From assembly GCA_903900845.1 (NCBI GenBank), contig CAIUOU010000193.1, positions 1-33,449 of the forward strand: 33,449 bases of DNA, given 5' to 3'. Below are positions 10,523-20,472 of the stretch, in pieces. Origin of the DNA: an uncultured Opitutia bacterium. GTDB lineage: Bacteria; Verrucomicrobiota; Verrucomicrobiia; Opitutales; Opitutaceae. Position numbers and translations under genes: made by a program. The notes beneath the pieces are model-generated. The model was not told the origin of the DNA. It saw only the letters and a program-made list of their open reading frames with translations, and did not search any database. The stretch's first letter is position 1; every line of letters begins with the position of its first letter.

Positions 10523-13507
10523 TCAGGCGCCGTGACAGGCCTTGAACTTCTTGCCGCTGCCGCAGGGGCAAGGTTCGTTGCGGCCCACCTTGGGCGTCTC
10601 GCGACGGATCGTCACCGAAGGCAGCACAATCTCCTGCTCCGCCGGTGCGGAAGGGGCGGGCTCGGCGGCCGGCGCGGTCGCCGGCGCGGCGCCGGGACCA
10701 TCGGCCGGCCCCACCGCTTTCGCGGTGCGACTGAGTAACGCGAGCATGTTCTCGAAAGACTCGAGGTTGGAGGCGCTGCGAAACAGGCCGCTGCAAATCT
10801 GCAGCCGCACGTTGTTCATCAGTTCCTCGAAGTACTTGAACGCCTCGCCCTTGTACTCGACGAGCGGGTCCTTCTGGCCGTAGCTGCGCAAGCCGATGGA
10901 GCGCCGCAGTTCCTCCATCTCGGTGAGGTGTTCCTGCCAGTGGTGGTCGATCGCGTTGATGACCACGTAGCGCTCCAGCGCGCCCAGCGCCTCGCTCTGC
11001 TCGACCGATTCCTTGACGGCGTAGGCGTCGCGAATGCGAGTAATCAGACGCTGAACCACGGGCTCCGGATCGGCGCCCGCGAGATCCTCGGTCCGGCAGC
11101 CGATGGGAAAGTGCGAGTTGACCCATCCAACAACGCCCTCGAGGGCGGTCTGCGTGGGACCGCCCTTCTCGCCGAAGCCGGCGACGGCGAGACGTTGGTG
11201 CAGCTCCTCCCCAATTTGCTCGAAAATCGTCTCCTTCGGACGCTCCGCATGGATTGCGGCGTTGCGGATGCCGTAGACGACCTCGCGCTGCTGGTTGAGC
11301 ACGTCGTCGTACTGGAGCAGGCGCTTGCGGATGGAGTAGTTCTGCTGCTCGACCTTTTTCTGGGCGCTCTCGATGGAGCGGTTCAGCCAGGGATGCTCCA
11401 GCTCCTCTCCCTCCTGCATCGAGCCCTCCATGAGCTTGGAGGCGAGATTGCCCTGCAGGAACAGCCGCATGAGGTCGTCCTCGAGGGAAAGGTAAAACTT
11501 GGTGAGACCCGGATCGCCCTGGCGGGAGCAACGGCCGCGCAGCTGGCGGTCGATGCGGCGGGACTCGTGGCGCTCCGTGCCGATGACGTAAAGGCCGCCC
11601 AGATCACGCACCCCCTCGCCCAGTTTGATGTCGGTGCCGCGACCCGCCATGTTCGTGGCGATCGTCACCGCGCCGCGCTGGCCCGCGCGGGCCACGATGT
11701 CGGCCTCCTGCTGGTGGAACTTGGCGTTGAGGACCGTGTGAATGATGCCCGTGCGCTTGAGCATGCGCGACAGCACCTCGGAGGACTCGACGCTCACGGT
11801 GCCAACGAGCACGGGCTGGCCGCGCTTGTGGGCCTCCTCGATTTCCTTCACGACGGCGGCGTACTTGTCGCGGCGCGTCTTGAAGATCGAGTCGTTGCGG
11901 TCGACGCGGATGCAGGGCCGGTTCGTCGGGATGACCTGCACCGCGAGACGGTAGATGTCGTTGAACTCGGTCGCCTCGGTCTCCGCCGTGCCCGTCATGC
12001 CGGCGAGCTTCTCGTACATGCGGAAGTAGTTCTGGATCGTGATCGTCGCGTAGGTGCGCGTCTCGCGCTCGATGGCCACCCCCTCCTTGGCCTCCACGGC
12101 CTGGTGGAGGCCGTCCGACCAACGGCGGCCGGGCATGACGCGGCCGGTGTTCTCGTCGACGATCATCACCTTGCCGTCGGGCGTGACGACATACTCCACA
12201 TCGCGTTCGTACAGCGAATAGGCGCGCAGCAGTTGGGAGATCGCGTGGATCTCCTCGGACACCTCGGCGTAGCGCTGCTGGGAGACGAGCTTGCGCTCCT
12301 CCTTTTGCTCGGGGCTAAAGGCGGTATCGCGCTCGAGATCGGAAAATTCCGTGGCCAGGTCGGGCAGAACGAAGGCGTCCGGACTGTCGGGCCGCAGGCG
12401 GTTGCGGCCGATTTCGGTGAGGTCGGCCTGGTGCTGGCGCTCGTCGATGACGAAGAGCAGGTCCTCCTTGAGCTTGTAGAGCTCGTCCTTGTTGAGATCG
12501 GAATTGAGGTCCGTCTCCATGCGGTCCAGGAGCTTCCGCCAGGCGCCGTTCTCCATCAGCCGGAGGAGCTGCTTGTTCTTCGGGTGGCCCATCTTGACCT
12601 GCAGCATCTTGCGGGCGGCGGTCTCGCGGTCCTCGTTGGTGGCGGCGGTCCTCTCCAGCAACTCCTTCGCCTCGGTGACGATACGGTTGCAGAGGCGCAC
12701 CTGCTCGTTGACCAGACGGTCGACGCCGGGCTTGAGGCGGGTGAACGGCTGCTCGCGCTCGATCGGCGCGGGACCGGAGATGATCAGGGGTGTGCGGGCT
12801 TCGTCGACGAGGATGGAGTCGACCTCGTCAACGATGCAGAACCAGTGATCGCGCTGCACCTGGTCCTCGCGACGAGTGGCCATGCCGTTGTCGCGCAGGT
12901 AATCGAATCCAAACTCGCTGGCGGTGCCGTAAGTGATATCGCGCCCGTACATGTCACGGCGCACGTCAGGCGGCATCTGCTGCTGGATGCAGCCCACGCT
13001 GACGCCAAGGAAGTTGTACAGGTAGCCCATCCACTCGGAGTCGCGGCGGGCGAGGTAGTCGTTGACGGTGACGAGCTGGGTGTTCCGGGCCGCGAGGGCG
13101 TTGAGGTAGAGCGGCAATGTGGCGACGAGCGTCTTGCCCTCACCGGTCGCCATCTCGGAGATCCGCCCCTGGTGCAGGGCAAGGCCGCCGATGAGCTGGG
13201 TGTCAAAATGCACCATATCCCAACGCAGCTCGTGGTCGCAAACCACCACGTTACGCCCCACGAGACGGCGGGCCGCGTTCTTCACGGCTGCGAAGGCTTC
13301 GGGCAAGACGGCCTCCAGGGCGGCGTGCTTGTCGGAAGCGGCGGCGATCCGGGCCCGAAACTCCTCGGTTTTCGCCCGCAGCTGATCGTCGGACAGCGCC
13401 TGGAAGGAAACCTCCAGCTCGTTGATGCGCGCCACGACGGGACGCGCCTTCTCGAGGAACTTCTTGTAATGCCGGCCGGAGAAGCGCTTGAGCAGAAACG
13501 AGAGCAT
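10523..13507 (-). CDS. secA: Preprotein translocase ATPase SecA
   Basis: Motor ATPase that drives unfolded preproteins through SecYEG. The 994 residues begin [18 protein letters not shown]. The Walker A segment is MATGEGKT (119-126) in the first nucleotide-binding domain, and [21 protein letters not shown] carries the DEVD motif. The preprotein cross-linking domain, [31 protein letters not shown] and the C-terminal SEC-C zinc motif [14 protein letters not shown] follow in order. It is about 90 residues longer than E. coli SecA, mainly from a charged insertion in the cross-linking region (roughly residues 250-390), as in several non-proteobacterial SecAs, and an Ala/Pro-rich linker before the zinc motif. 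The frame stays open upstream to 14113, but the ATG at 13507 matches the family start and avoids the neighbouring gene. Confidence 0.97.
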   Translation of the reverse strand: MLSFLLKRFSGRHYKKFLEKARPVVARINELEVSFQALSDDQLRAKTEEFRARIAAASDKHAALEAVLPEAFAAVKNAARRLVGRNVVVCDHELRWDMVHFDTQLIGGLALHQGRISEMATGEGKTLVATLPLYLNALAARNTQLVTVNDYLARRDSEWMGYLYNFLGVSVGCIQQQMPPDVRRDMYGRDITYGTASEFGFDYLRDNGMATRREDQVQRDHWFCIVDEVDSILVDEARTPLIISGPAPIEREQPFTRLKPGVDRLVNEQVRLCNRIVTEAKELLERTAATNEDRETAARKMLQVKMGHPKNKQLLRLMENGAWRKLLDRMETDLNSDLNKDELYKLKEDLLFVIDERQHQADLTEIGRNRLRPDSPDAFVLPDLATEFSDLERDTAFSPEQKEERKLVSQQRYAEVSEEIHAISQLLRAYSLYERDVEYVVTPDGKVMIVDENTGRVMPGRRWSDGLHQAVEAKEGVAIERETRTYATITIQNYFRMYEKLAGMTGTAETEATEFNDIYRLAVQVIPTNRPCIRVDRNDSIFKTRRDKYAAVVKEIEEAHKRGQPVLVGTVSVESSEVLSRMLKRTGIIHTVLNAKFHQQEADIVARAGQRGAVTIATNMAGRGTDIKLGEGVRDLGGLYVIGTERHESRRIDRQLRGRCSRQGDPGLTKFYLSLEDDLMRLFLQGNLASKLMEGSMQEGEELEHPWLNRSIESAQKKVEQQNYSIRKRLLQYDDVLNQQREVVYGIRNAAIHAERPKETIFEQIGEELHQRLAVAGFGEKGGPTQTALEGVVGWVNSHFPIGCRTEDLAGADPEPVVQRLITRIRDAYAVKESVEQSEALGALERYVVINAIDHHWQEHLTEMEELRRSIGLRSYGQKDPLVEYKGEAFKYFEELMNNVRLQICSGLFRSASNLESFENMLALLSRTAKAVGPADGPGAAPATAPAAEPAPSAPAEQEIVLPSVTIRRETPKVGRNEPCPCGSGKKFKACHGA

Positions 13508-13575
13508 GAAGGGCGGAAAGTGAGGTCCGGCCCACCCCTTGGCAAACGGCAAATCCGGCGGCGAGCCGCGGTCGG

Positions 13576-14502
13576 TCAGGAAGCGCCGCGGAAGTACGCG
13601 ATCGTGCGGGTCAGGCCCTCTTCCAACGGCACGGACGGCTCCCATTTCAGGACGCGACGGGCAAGCGCGATGTCGGGCTGACGCTGGCGGGGGTCGTCGG
13701 GAGGCAGCGGCTTGTGTACGATCCGGGAAGGGCCGCCGACCAGGCGGAGGGTGAGCTCGGCCAGCTGCAACATGGTGAACTCCGACGGGTTGCCGAGATT
13801 CATCGGACCCACGGTCTCGGTCTGATCCATGAAGCGGACGAACCCCTCGATGAGATCGTCGACGTAACAGAACGACCGTGTCTGGCTGCCGTCGCCGTAA
13901 ACCGTGAGGTCCTCGCCCCGCAGCGCCTGCACGATGAAATTCGAGACGACGCGCCCGTCCCCGGGGTGCATGCGCGGACCGTACGTGTTGAAGATGCGCA
14001 CCACCCGGATATCGACCTTGTTCTCGCGGTGGTAGTCGAAGAACAGCGTCTCGGCGCAGCGCTTGCCCTCGTCGTAGCAGGAACGCCGGCCGATCGGGTT
14101 GACGTTGCCCCAATACGATTCCGGCTGGGGATGGACGGCAGGGTCACCGTAGACCTCGCTGGTGCTCGCTTGGAACACCCGCGCCTTCACCCGCTTGGCC
14201 AGACCGAGGCAATTGATCGCCCCCATGACCGAGGTCTTCGTGGTCTTGATCGGGTTGTACTGGTAATGCGGAGGCGAAGCCGGGCAGGCCAGGTTGAAGA
14301 TGCGGTCGACCTCGAACTTGAAGGGATCGATGACGTCGTGGCGCACGAACTCGAACGAGGGGTGCGCCAAAAGATGGGCGATGTTCCGCTTCTGGCCGGT
14401 GAACAGGTTGTCGATGCAGATCACCTCGTGACCGTCCCGCAGCAGCCGGTCGCAAAGGTGGGAGCCGAGGAAACCGGCGCCGCCGGTCACGAGGATGCGC
14501 AT
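13576..14502 (-). CDS. UDP-glucuronate decarboxylase (UDP-xylose synthase type SDR)
   Basis: Extended short-chain dehydrogenase/reductase, 308 residues, predicted to convert UDP-glucuronate to UDP-xylose with tightly bound NAD. Visible are the NAD motif GGAGFLGSH (7-15), [18 protein letters not shown], the catalytic SCYDEGKR (YxxxK type), the [12 protein letters not shown] segment, and the [10 protein letters not shown] motif typical of UXS enzymes. The ATG at 14502 starts the Rossmann strand RILVTGG immediately. Likely role: nucleotide sugar for envelope or extracellular polysaccharide. It ends 68 bp before secA on the same strand; the link to SecA is probably only positional. Confidence 0.9.
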   Translation of the reverse strand: MRILVTGGAGFLGSHLCDRLLRDGHEVICIDNLFTGQKRNIAHLLAHPSFEFVRHDVIDPFKFEVDRIFNLACPASPPHYQYNPIKTTKTSVMGAINCLGLAKRVKARVFQASTSEVYGDPAVHPQPESYWGNVNPIGRRSCYDEGKRCAETLFFDYHRENKVDIRVVRIFNTYGPRMHPGDGRVVSNFIVQALRGEDLTVYGDGSQTRSFCYVDDLIEGFVRFMDQTETVGPMNLGNPSEFTMLQLAELTLRLVGGPSRIVHKPLPPDDPRQRQPDIALARRVLKWEPSVPLEEGLTRTIAYFRGAS

Positions 14503-14539
14503 GGCAAAACCCTGCGCGGCAGGTCCGGTTCTGGCCAGC

Positions 14540-14561
14540 AAAACCCCGCCCGCGGGCGGGG
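14540..14561 (-). terminator. Probable rho-independent terminator after the DUF4337 gene
   Basis: A GC-only hairpin (CCCCGCC at 14544-14550 pairing with GGCGGGG at 14555-14561, loop CGCG) followed on the minus strand by four U residues. It begins two bases beyond the DUF4337 stop and lies before the decarboxylase start at 14502. The U-run is short, so readthrough into the decarboxylase gene is possible. Confidence 0.5.
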
Positions 14562-14563
14562 AC

Positions 14564-15100
14564 TCAGCTGAAAAAGGCCCACGCGCCCAGCGCGGCACCG
14601 AAAACCGAAAGCGCCAGCCCGGCGAAGAAGAAGGCGCGAGCCTTGGTCAGCAGGGTGATCGAGCAGAACACGACCGCGATCTGCAGGAAAATCTCCGCGC
14701 GGTCGTAGCGGTTGCCGCGGGCGTCGGCCTGCGCGGCAAGTTTCTTCGCCTCCTCGGCGTCGCGGAGAATCTGGTCGTTCTCCGTCTTGTACTCGGCGTT
14801 CTTGGCCGAGAGCCGCGCCTCGAGTTTGCCCATGGCCTCCTTCTGCGCTGCGGACGGGCTGCCGGCGTGTTCCACCTTCATCTGGTCCAGCATCAGCTCG
14901 TTCATGCCGGCGCGGATGCGCTTGGACTGGTACCAGGCGAAGCCGTTGGAAGCCTCGATCTGCTTTACGATCTTCTCGTTGTCCTGCTCGTTGCCTAGCG
15001 CGGACACAACCGCGAGCAGGATGGCAAGGATGGCGATGGTCAGTCCCACCTGCCGCTCCTGGCGGTCACGGGCGTCTTCAGGGATCTCGATGTCAGGCAT
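14564..15100 (-). CDS. DUF4337 family membrane protein
   Basis: Hypothetical inner-membrane protein of 178 residues. A short charged N-terminus ([15 protein letters not shown]) precedes a transmembrane helix ([19 protein letters not shown]). A long predominantly helical, charged central region (about 40-135) contains the family segment [10 protein letters not shown], and two C-terminal hydrophobic helices follow ([16 protein letters not shown] and [21 protein letters not shown]). The WYQ-x-K-x-I/R pattern and topology match DUF4337 proteins, whose function is unknown. Nothing in the neighbours suggests a specific role. Confidence 0.8.
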   Translation of the reverse strand: MPDIEIPEDARDRQERQVGLTIAILAILLAVVSALGNEQDNEKIVKQIEASNGFAWYQSKRIRAGMNELMLDQMKVEHAGSPSAAQKEAMGKLEARLSAKNAEYKTENDQILRDAEEAKKLAAQADARGNRYDRAEIFLQIAVVFCSITLLTKARAFFFAGLALSVFGAALGAWAFFS

Positions 15101-15166
15101 GGGAGAAAGGAGCCTGTCTAGGCGTCGACCGGCGCGGCTGACAAGCGGGTAAACGCGGGGAACGGC

Positions 15167-16312
15167 TCAACGGGCCAGACGTTCCATGGCCCCGGTCTCA
15201 TAACGCTCGATCCACGCCCGGTGCCACGACCCGAAGTCGCCGGCCTCAAGGTGCGCGCGCGCCTGAGCCATGAGATCGAGGTAGAAATGAAGGTTGTGCA
15301 GCGTGAGTAGCGTGCAACCTAGGATCTCGCCCGCCATCGTGAGGTGACGCAGATAGGCCCGGGAAAACCCCGCGGTGTAGTTCGACAACCCCTCGACCAG
15401 GGGCGACGGATCGCGCCGATAGCGCTCGTTGCGAAGGTTGAGGGGGCCGTCGGGGGTGAAGACCAGACCGTTGCGCGCGACGCGTGTGGGCAGCACGCAA
15501 TCGAACATGTCCACCCCGAGCGCGACCATCCGCAGCAGCTGCGGCGGCGTGCCCAGCCCCATGGTGTAGCGGGGTTTATTCACCGGCAGGAACGGAGTGG
15601 TGGCCCCGACCTGCTTGAGCATCTCCGGCTCGGGCTCGCCGACGCTCACGCCGCCCACCGCGTACCCGGGAAAGTCCATCGCCCCCAGTTCCTCCGCCGC
15701 CTGCCGCCGCAGGTCGTCGAACGTCGATCCCTGCACGATCGCGAAGACATGATGTCCCGCGGCGAGGAAGCCGCTTTCCTCCGCGAGGCGCCGGCATTCC
15801 CGCGCCCAACGCGCGCTGCGCGCCACCGCCCGCACGCACTCGTCGCGCTCACAGGGCCACGGAGGGCACTCGTCGAGGACCATCGCGATGTCGCTGCCGA
15901 GATCGCGCTGGATCCCCATCACCTCCGCCGGCCCCAGGAACAACCGGGCGCCGTCGAGATGCGAGGCGAAGGCGACGCCGTCTTCGCGCACGTCGCGCAG
16001 CTTCGCGAGGGAGAACACTTGGAAGCCGCCGCTGTCCGTGAGGATCGGTCCGTCCCAGCCCATGAATCCGTGCAGACCGCCGAGTTCGCGGATGAGCGGG
16101 GCGCCCGGCCGCAGGCCGAGGTGGTACGTGTTGCCGAGGATAATCTGCGCGCCGATGTCCCGTAATTGCCGGGGCGTGACCGATTTCACCGTGCCCTGCG
16201 TCCCCACCGGCATGAAAATCGGGGTCTCCACCAGACCGTGCCGGGTACGCAGCCGCCCGCGGCGCGCCGCCGTCGCGGTGTCGGTGAGCAGAAGTTCGAA
16301 GGCCCCGGCCAT
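15167..16312 (-). CDS. tgt: tRNA-guanine transglycosylase (queuosine pathway), zinc cysteines lost
   Basis: Exchanges guanine-34 of GUN-anticodon tRNAs for the queuosine precursor preQ1. The 381 residues show the catalytic base region DSGGFQVF (Asp93), DEC at 147-149, IVQG (Gln194), GGVSVGEP and the nucleophile Asp271 in [11 protein letters not shown]. Cys149 and Val224 match the bacterial preQ1-type pocket rather than the eukaryotic queuine pocket. The zinc site is abnormal. In E. coli Tgt the ligands are C302, C304, C307 and H333; here they align to Gly308, Ser310, Thr313 and His339. Only the histidine remains, though the flanking FSRAYLRHL is intact. The usual IVQGG also reads IVQGS. No queuosine-synthesis gene lies nearby. 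It diverges from the pabA-type gene. Confidence 0.93.
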   Translation of the reverse strand: MAGAFELLLTDTATAARRGRLRTRHGLVETPIFMPVGTQGTVKSVTPRQLRDIGAQIILGNTYHLGLRPGAPLIRELGGLHGFMGWDGPILTDSGGFQVFSLAKLRDVREDGVAFASHLDGARLFLGPAEVMGIQRDLGSDIAMVLDECPPWPCERDECVRAVARSARWARECRRLAEESGFLAAGHHVFAIVQGSTFDDLRRQAAEELGAMDFPGYAVGGVSVGEPEPEMLKQVGATTPFLPVNKPRYTMGLGTPPQLLRMVALGVDMFDCVLPTRVARNGLVFTPDGPLNLRNERYRRDPSPLVEGLSNYTAGFSRAYLRHLTMAGEILGCTLLTLHNLHFYLDLMAQARAHLEAGDFGSWHRAWIERYETGAMERLAR

Positions 16313-16438
16313 TTGCGACGCAAGCTACCTCCCGAGCCGGCCGCACTGTCAATCCGCGAGCCCGTCAGAAAGAGTGTTCGACGCGCCGCGCCCGATGCGC
16401 CTTCCTTGAACGGTCCATCGCCCTTTGGCGCGATCCCC

Positions 16439-17011
16439 GTGCTGCTCGTCATCGACAACTACGATTCGTTCACCTTCAACCTCGTCCAGTGCTTCGGCCA
16501 ACTGGGCGTGGAACAGCGCGTCTTTCGCAACGACGAGATCACCCCCGAGCAAGCGCTCGCCCTCAACCCGGAACGGGTGCTCCTCTCCCCCGGTCCCTGC
16601 TCGCCCCGCGAGGCGGGGGTGACGCTCGACATCCTGCGTGCCTTCGCCGGCCGCCGACCGATCCTGGGCGTATGTCTCGGCCACCAATCAATCGGCCATT
16701 ATTTTGGAGGGAGGGTTGTCCGCGCCAGCCGCCTGATGCACGGTAAGATCTCGCCGATCCTCCACCGTAACACCGACGTGTTCCGAGGCATGCCTCAGGG
16801 GTTCGCCGCCACCCGCTATCACTCGCTGCTGGTCGAACGGGCCACCCTGCCCGCCGTGCTGGAGGTCACCGCCGAGACCGCGGAAGGTGAAATCATGGGC
16901 CTACGCCACCGCGAGCTACCCGTCTGGGGAGTGCAGTTCCACCCGGAGTCGATCGCCACCGAGGCCGGCATCAACATCCTGCGCAACTTTCTGGAACTCG
17001 GGCGCTCCTGA
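16439..17011 (+). CDS. Aminodeoxychorismate/anthranilate synthase glutaminase component (PabA/TrpG type)
   Basis: Glutamine amidotransferase class I, about 190 residues, supplying ammonia to a chorismate-using partner for folate (PabA) or tryptophan (TrpG). The triad is visible: Cys79 in [10 protein letters not shown], then His168 and Glu170 in VQFHPES. The MHGK segment (100-103) and the opening [14 protein letters not shown] are typical of both. The start is taken as GTG at 16439, placing [10 protein letters not shown] at the N-terminus as in the family; a TTG at 16406 is a weaker alternative. No pabB, trpE or trpD is adjacent, so the two pathways cannot be told apart. Many bacteria use one subunit for both. 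Confidence 0.9.
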   Translation: MLLVIDNYDSFTFNLVQCFGQLGVEQRVFRNDEITPEQALALNPERVLLSPGPCSPREAGVTLDILRAFAGRRPILGVCLGHQSIGHYFGGRVVRASRLMHGKISPILHRNTDVFRGMPQGFAATRYHSLLVERATLPAVLEVTAETAEGEIMGLRHRELPVWGVQFHPESIATEAGINILRNFLELGRS

Positions 17012-17070
17012 GCTGACCCATTGAAACCGGGGCCCTTCCGGGCCGTCTAACCCCCGCAACCCAACCCGCC

Positions 17071-17532
17071 ATGCGCTGCCCGAAATGCACTTCGGTCGAA
17101 GACAAGGTGATCGACTCGCGTATCAGCCGGGAAGGCGGCACCATCCGCCGGCGCCGGGAGTGCCTGGAGTGCGGTTACCGCTACAGCACCACCGAGACCG
17201 TGGTCCGCGACGGGCTAGTCGTCATCAAGCGTGACGGCCGGCGGGAGGATTTTGACCGCGACAAGCTCACCCGCGCCGTGCGGGCCGCCTGCCACAAGCG
17301 CCCGGTCGACGCCGAGCAGATCACCATGCTGGTGGAGGACGTGATGGACGCGCTGGAAGCGCAGTTCGACAAGGAGATCCCGTCCAGCGCCATCGGCGAG
17401 GGCGTCATGCAGCGCCTCCGTGGTGTCGATCAGGTCGCTTACGTGCGTTTCGCCAGCGTCTACAAGGAGTTCCGCGACGTCGCCGAATTTGTCGACGAGA
17501 TCAGCGCTCTTGGGCGCAAGCCCCCGGCCTGA
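17071..17532 (+). CDS. nrdR: Ribonucleotide reductase transcriptional repressor NrdR
   Basis: Zinc-ribbon and ATP-cone regulator that senses ATP/dATP and represses ribonucleotide reductase genes by binding paired NrdR boxes. The 153 residues show the zinc ribbon cysteines C3, C6, C31 and C34 and the conserved RRRRECLECGYRYSTTE core. An ATP-cone follows at about 46-136 (VVIKRDGRREDFDRDKL onward). The sequence is canonical in length. Its probable targets, nrdB-nrdA, lie 3 kb away on the opposite strand, with candidate boxes at 25130-25181. It is followed after one base by an unrecognised gene and may share its transcript. Confidence 0.96.
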   Translation: MRCPKCTSVEDKVIDSRISREGGTIRRRRECLECGYRYSTTETVVRDGLVVIKRDGRREDFDRDKLTRAVRAACHKRPVDAEQITMLVEDVMDALEAQFDKEIPSSAIGEGVMQRLRGVDQVAYVRFASVYKEFRDVAEFVDEISALGRKPPA

Positions 17533-17533
17533 G

Positions 17534-18046
17534 GTGCCTACCGCCAAACGCACGCGCGACGAAGTCAGGCGCCTGCACTTCATCAACGCCCTTTTCGCCC
17601 ACGCGACCGGTAGCGACCTGTACCTCGCCGAACAGATCCGCTCGGCGATCGCCTGCAGTATGGCGGAACTCGAGGCGAGACTGCAGGCCTCGCCGGAACA
17701 AGCGGCGCGCTACGACGAGGCCTTCAACGCCGCCGCCGCCGAATTGCTGGCGCGCCTTTTCGCCCGGCATCCACGACACGGTTTTTACCACTGGGATGCC
17801 TCGCTGACGCTGGCCGGCGGCACCCCGTTGTTCAGCCGCGCGGAGATCATGGCCGGGCTGCGCCGGCTGGCCGGCTACCGAGAAGCCACCCTGCTGGTGA
17901 CCAACCTGCGGAGCGCGCTCATCCCGCCCGGGCACCGCGCGACCGCGCGCCGGCGCGGCGAATACGCGGAAGCCCTGGGATTCATCCGCGACCTCGCCGC
18001 CGCACGGACCGCGCGCGGAACCGAACTGCACCTGCTTTTCCTCTGA
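17534..18046 (+). CDS. Hypothetical protein, function not recognised
   Basis: A 170-residue protein I do not recognise. The start is inferred as GTG at 17534, two bases after the nrdR stop, giving PTAKRTRDEVRRLHFINALFAH. It is predicted soluble and mostly helical, with no signal peptide or membrane span. Segments worth noting are RHPRHGFYHWDASLTLAGG, SRAEIMAGLRRLAGYREATLLVTNLRSALIPPGHR, and a C-terminus ending ELHLLFL. Codon use matches its neighbours (high third-position GC), and it is translationally adjacent to nrdR, which suggests a real gene. An upstream in-frame start inside nrdR (17420) is unlikely. No ATG is near the start, which lowers confidence in the exact 5' end. Confidence 0.6.
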   Translation: MPTAKRTRDEVRRLHFINALFAHATGSDLYLAEQIRSAIACSMAELEARLQASPEQAARYDEAFNAAAAELLARLFARHPRHGFYHWDASLTLAGGTPLFSRAEIMAGLRRLAGYREATLLVTNLRSALIPPGHRATARRRGEYAEALGFIRDLAAARTARGTELHLLFL

Positions 18047-18100
18047 TCGCGGCCGCCTCGGGCCTTGCCCGCGACACCGCTCCGCTGTTTTCTTCCCCCC

Positions 18101-19249
18101 ATGAAAACCCTGCCGCTCATCGCCCTCAGCCTCGCCGGACTCTCCGCCCTCTGCGCCGCGGAACGGAAGGCCGGCGCCCCGGAGGTAGGCAAACTAGACC
18201 CCGCGATGGGTGCGGCTTCCGCCGCAGCCGCCAACGTCGACTGGCACGACGTGACCCAGTGGGGCGTCGAGGGTCGCGCGTGGCCGGAGATGGAACGCCT
18301 GCGCTGGTTCGACCGCTTTCCATCCACGGCCCAGAAGACCGTGACCTCCGCGGTATGGAACCTCAGCCGCGACAGCACGGGGATGATGGTGCGTTTCAAA
18401 ACCGACGCCACGGCGATCCACGTGCATTACAAGGTCGTGAAGGCCGCACTCGGGATGCCGCACATGCCCGCCACCGGCGTAAGCGGCGTAGACCTCTACG
18501 CCCGTGACGACGCCGGCAAATGGCGCTGGGTGCAGGTGACCCGACCGGCCACGCAGGAAATCAAGGCCGAGGTGATCAAGGACCTCGCTCCCGGTTTCCG
18601 CGAATACGCCGCCTACCTGCCGCTCTACAACGGCGTCGAGTTCCTCCACATCGGTGTGCCGAAGGGCGCGCGCTTCGAGGGCCTCGCCCCGCGGACCGAG
18701 AAGCCGATCGTCTTTTACGGCACCTCCATCACCCATGGCGCCTGCGCGTCGCGTCCGGGCATGGTGCACACCGCGATCCTCGGGCGCCGTTTCGACGCGC
18801 CGGTGATCAACCTCGGCTTCTCCGGCAACGGCCGCATGGACGCCGCCGTGGGCGAGTTCCTCGTGAAGATCGACGCCGCTGTCTACGTCATCGATTGCCT
18901 TCCCAACATGCAGCCCGCCGCCGTGCGCGAGAAATGCGCGCCGCTCGTGAAGCTGATCCGGGCCGCGCGGCCCGACATCCCGATCGTCCTCGTGGAGGAC
19001 CGCCGCTTCACGAACGACTGGATCACACCCGCGAAAAAGAAGTTCCATGACGATAACCACGCGGCGCTGCGCGAGGTCTACGCCGAACTCGTTAACGACG
19101 GCGTCAAGGGCCTCCACTACATCCCGGGCGACGCGCTTTACGGCACGGACACCGAAGGCGCGACCGACGCCTCCCACGCAAACGATCTCGGATTCATGCG
19201 TCAGGCCAACGTGATGGAGCCGGTGATCCGCGCCGCGCTCCGCCGCTGA
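18101..19249 (+). CDS. Secreted SGNH/GDSL-type hydrolase with N-terminal beta-rich domain
   Basis: Predicted periplasmic or exported esterase, 382 residues. A signal peptide covers residues 1-19 ([19 protein letters not shown]). Residues 45-195 form a beta-rich domain of the type found before SGNH domains in carbohydrate and polyketide tailoring esterases (SsfX3-like). The SGNH domain follows from 200: block I is GTSITHG with Ser209, block [10 protein letters not shown], block III DCLPNM with Asn269, and block V DASH (Asp356, His359). Substrate is unknown; deacetylation of polysaccharide is plausible. ATG at 18101 gives the signal peptide. mtnA starts 16 bp downstream. Confidence 0.85.
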   Translation: MKTLPLIALSLAGLSALCAAERKAGAPEVGKLDPAMGAASAAAANVDWHDVTQWGVEGRAWPEMERLRWFDRFPSTAQKTVTSAVWNLSRDSTGMMVRFKTDATAIHVHYKVVKAALGMPHMPATGVSGVDLYARDDAGKWRWVQVTRPATQEIKAEVIKDLAPGFREYAAYLPLYNGVEFLHIGVPKGARFEGLAPRTEKPIVFYGTSITHGACASRPGMVHTAILGRRFDAPVINLGFSGNGRMDAAVGEFLVKIDAAVYVIDCLPNMQPAAVREKCAPLVKLIRAARPDIPIVLVEDRRFTNDWITPAKKKFHDDNHAALREVYAELVNDGVKGLHYIPGDALYGTDTEGATDASHANDLGFMRQANVMEPVIRAALRR

Positions 19250-19265
19250 CCAGGCGGCGTCCGCG

Positions 19266-20378
19266 ATGAACGTCGCCGGCCGCCCCACCCGCACGATCTG
19301 GCCCGATGCCGACGGCGTAGCCGTCGGCATCATCGACCAGACGAGCCTGCCGCACGCGTTATCAAACGTCCGTCTGGAGAATCTCGACGACGCCGCACGG
19401 GCGATCCGCGACATGCTGGTGCGCGGCGCTCCCCTCATCGGGGCGACGGCGGCCTGGGGCATGTGGCTGGCTCTGCGATCCGAAGCCGGTGACACCGCGC
19501 TCGAGCGCGCGCACGCCACCCTGCTCGCCACGCGCCCGACCGCGGTGAATCTCCGCTGGGCCCTTGACCGGATGTACGCGCGGCTCGCCCCGTTACCGCC
19601 GGCGGAGCGACCGGCCGAGGCCCGCGTCCTCGCCGCGGCAATCTGCGACGAGGACGTCGCGCTGAACCGCGCGATCGGCGCCGCGGGGCTGCCGCTGCTT
19701 GCCGCCCTCGCGGCCCGGAAGCCCGCCGGCCAGCCGCTCAATATCCTCACACATTGCAACGCCGGCTGGCTGGCGACGGTCGACATCGGTACCGCGACGG
19801 CCCCGATCTACGCCGCCCACGACTCCGGTCTGCCGGTGCATGTCTGGGTGGACGAGACGCGCCCGCGAAACCAGGGAGCGAGCCTCACCGCATGGGAGCT
19901 GCTCAACCACGGCGTGCCGCACACGGTGATCGCGGATAACGCCGGGGGACACCTTATGCAGCACGGTCACGTCGATCTTGTGATCACCGGAACGGACCGC
20001 GTCACGGCGGCGGGCGACGTCTGCAACAAGATCGGCACCTACCTGAAGGCGCTCGCGGCGCGCGACAATGACGTGCCCTTCTACGTGGCGACACCTTCGC
20101 CGAGCATCGACTGGCGGATCCGCGATGGACGGCGGGAGATCCCGATCGAGGAGCGCTCCGCGACTGAAGTCGCACGCATCACGGGCCGCCTGGCTTCCGG
20201 AGAGGTAGCGACGGTCGACTTGCTGCCAGCCGGCTCGCCGGCCTCGAACCCGGCCTTCGACGTGACACCAGCGCGGCTGGTGACGGGACTGATCACCGAG
20301 CGAGGCGTCTGCGCCGCCAACTCTTCCGACTTGGCGACGCTTTTTCCCGAACAAGCGGCCGGTCGCGCCATCGGGTAG
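19266..20378 (+). CDS. mtnA: Methylthioribose-1-phosphate isomerase
   Basis: Isomerises 5-methylthioribose-1-phosphate to the ribulose form in the methionine salvage pathway; a cytosolic member of the eIF-2B alpha-like family. The 370 residues show RGAPLIGA (53-60), THCNAG with the catalytic Cys164, the [11 protein letters not shown] region with Asp244 (equivalent to B. subtilis Cys160 and Asp240), NKIGTY, and the C-terminal [17 protein letters not shown]. Length is normal. Other methionine salvage genes are not in the window. The ATG at 19266 is the first of the frame. Confidence 0.95.
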   Translation: MNVAGRPTRTIWPDADGVAVGIIDQTSLPHALSNVRLENLDDAARAIRDMLVRGAPLIGATAAWGMWLALRSEAGDTALERAHATLLATRPTAVNLRWALDRMYARLAPLPPAERPAEARVLAAAICDEDVALNRAIGAAGLPLLAALAARKPAGQPLNILTHCNAGWLATVDIGTATAPIYAAHDSGLPVHVWVDETRPRNQGASLTAWELLNHGVPHTVIADNAGGHLMQHGHVDLVITGTDRVTAAGDVCNKIGTYLKALAARDNDVPFYVATPSPSIDWRIRDGRREIPIEERSATEVARITGRLASGEVATVDLLPAGSPASNPAFDVTPARLVTGLITERGVCAANSSDLATLFPEQAAGRAIG

Positions 20379-20414
20379 AGAGCGTCGGTCGGAGCAACGC
20401 CCGGACCAGCCCAT

Positions 20415-20442
20415 AAAAAAAGGCGCGGCCGGAGGCCGCGCC
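20415..20442 (-). terminator. Rho-independent terminator of nrdA
   Basis: Perfect 9-bp stem (GGCGCGGCC at 20422-20430 with GGCCGCGCC at 20434-20442) and a 3-nt GGA loop, followed on the minus strand by seven U residues (20415-20421). It lies 31 bp beyond the nrdA stop and 36 bp beyond the convergent mtnA stop. The plus-strand side has no U-tract. Confidence 0.85.
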
Positions 20443-20472
20443 CTTGGAAATCGACCACCCGCAGACGCTGGT

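Noticed and set aside
10928-13681. A 917-codon open frame on the plus strand opposite secA
   Set aside because: Antisense shadow of secA caused by very high GC at codon position three; the translation is low-complexity, rich in V, L, G, D and H, and has no domain.
17031-17044. A small GGCCC/GGGCC hairpin before nrdR as a pabA terminator
   Set aside because: Five pairs only and no U-tract on either strand; likely chance in GC-rich DNA.
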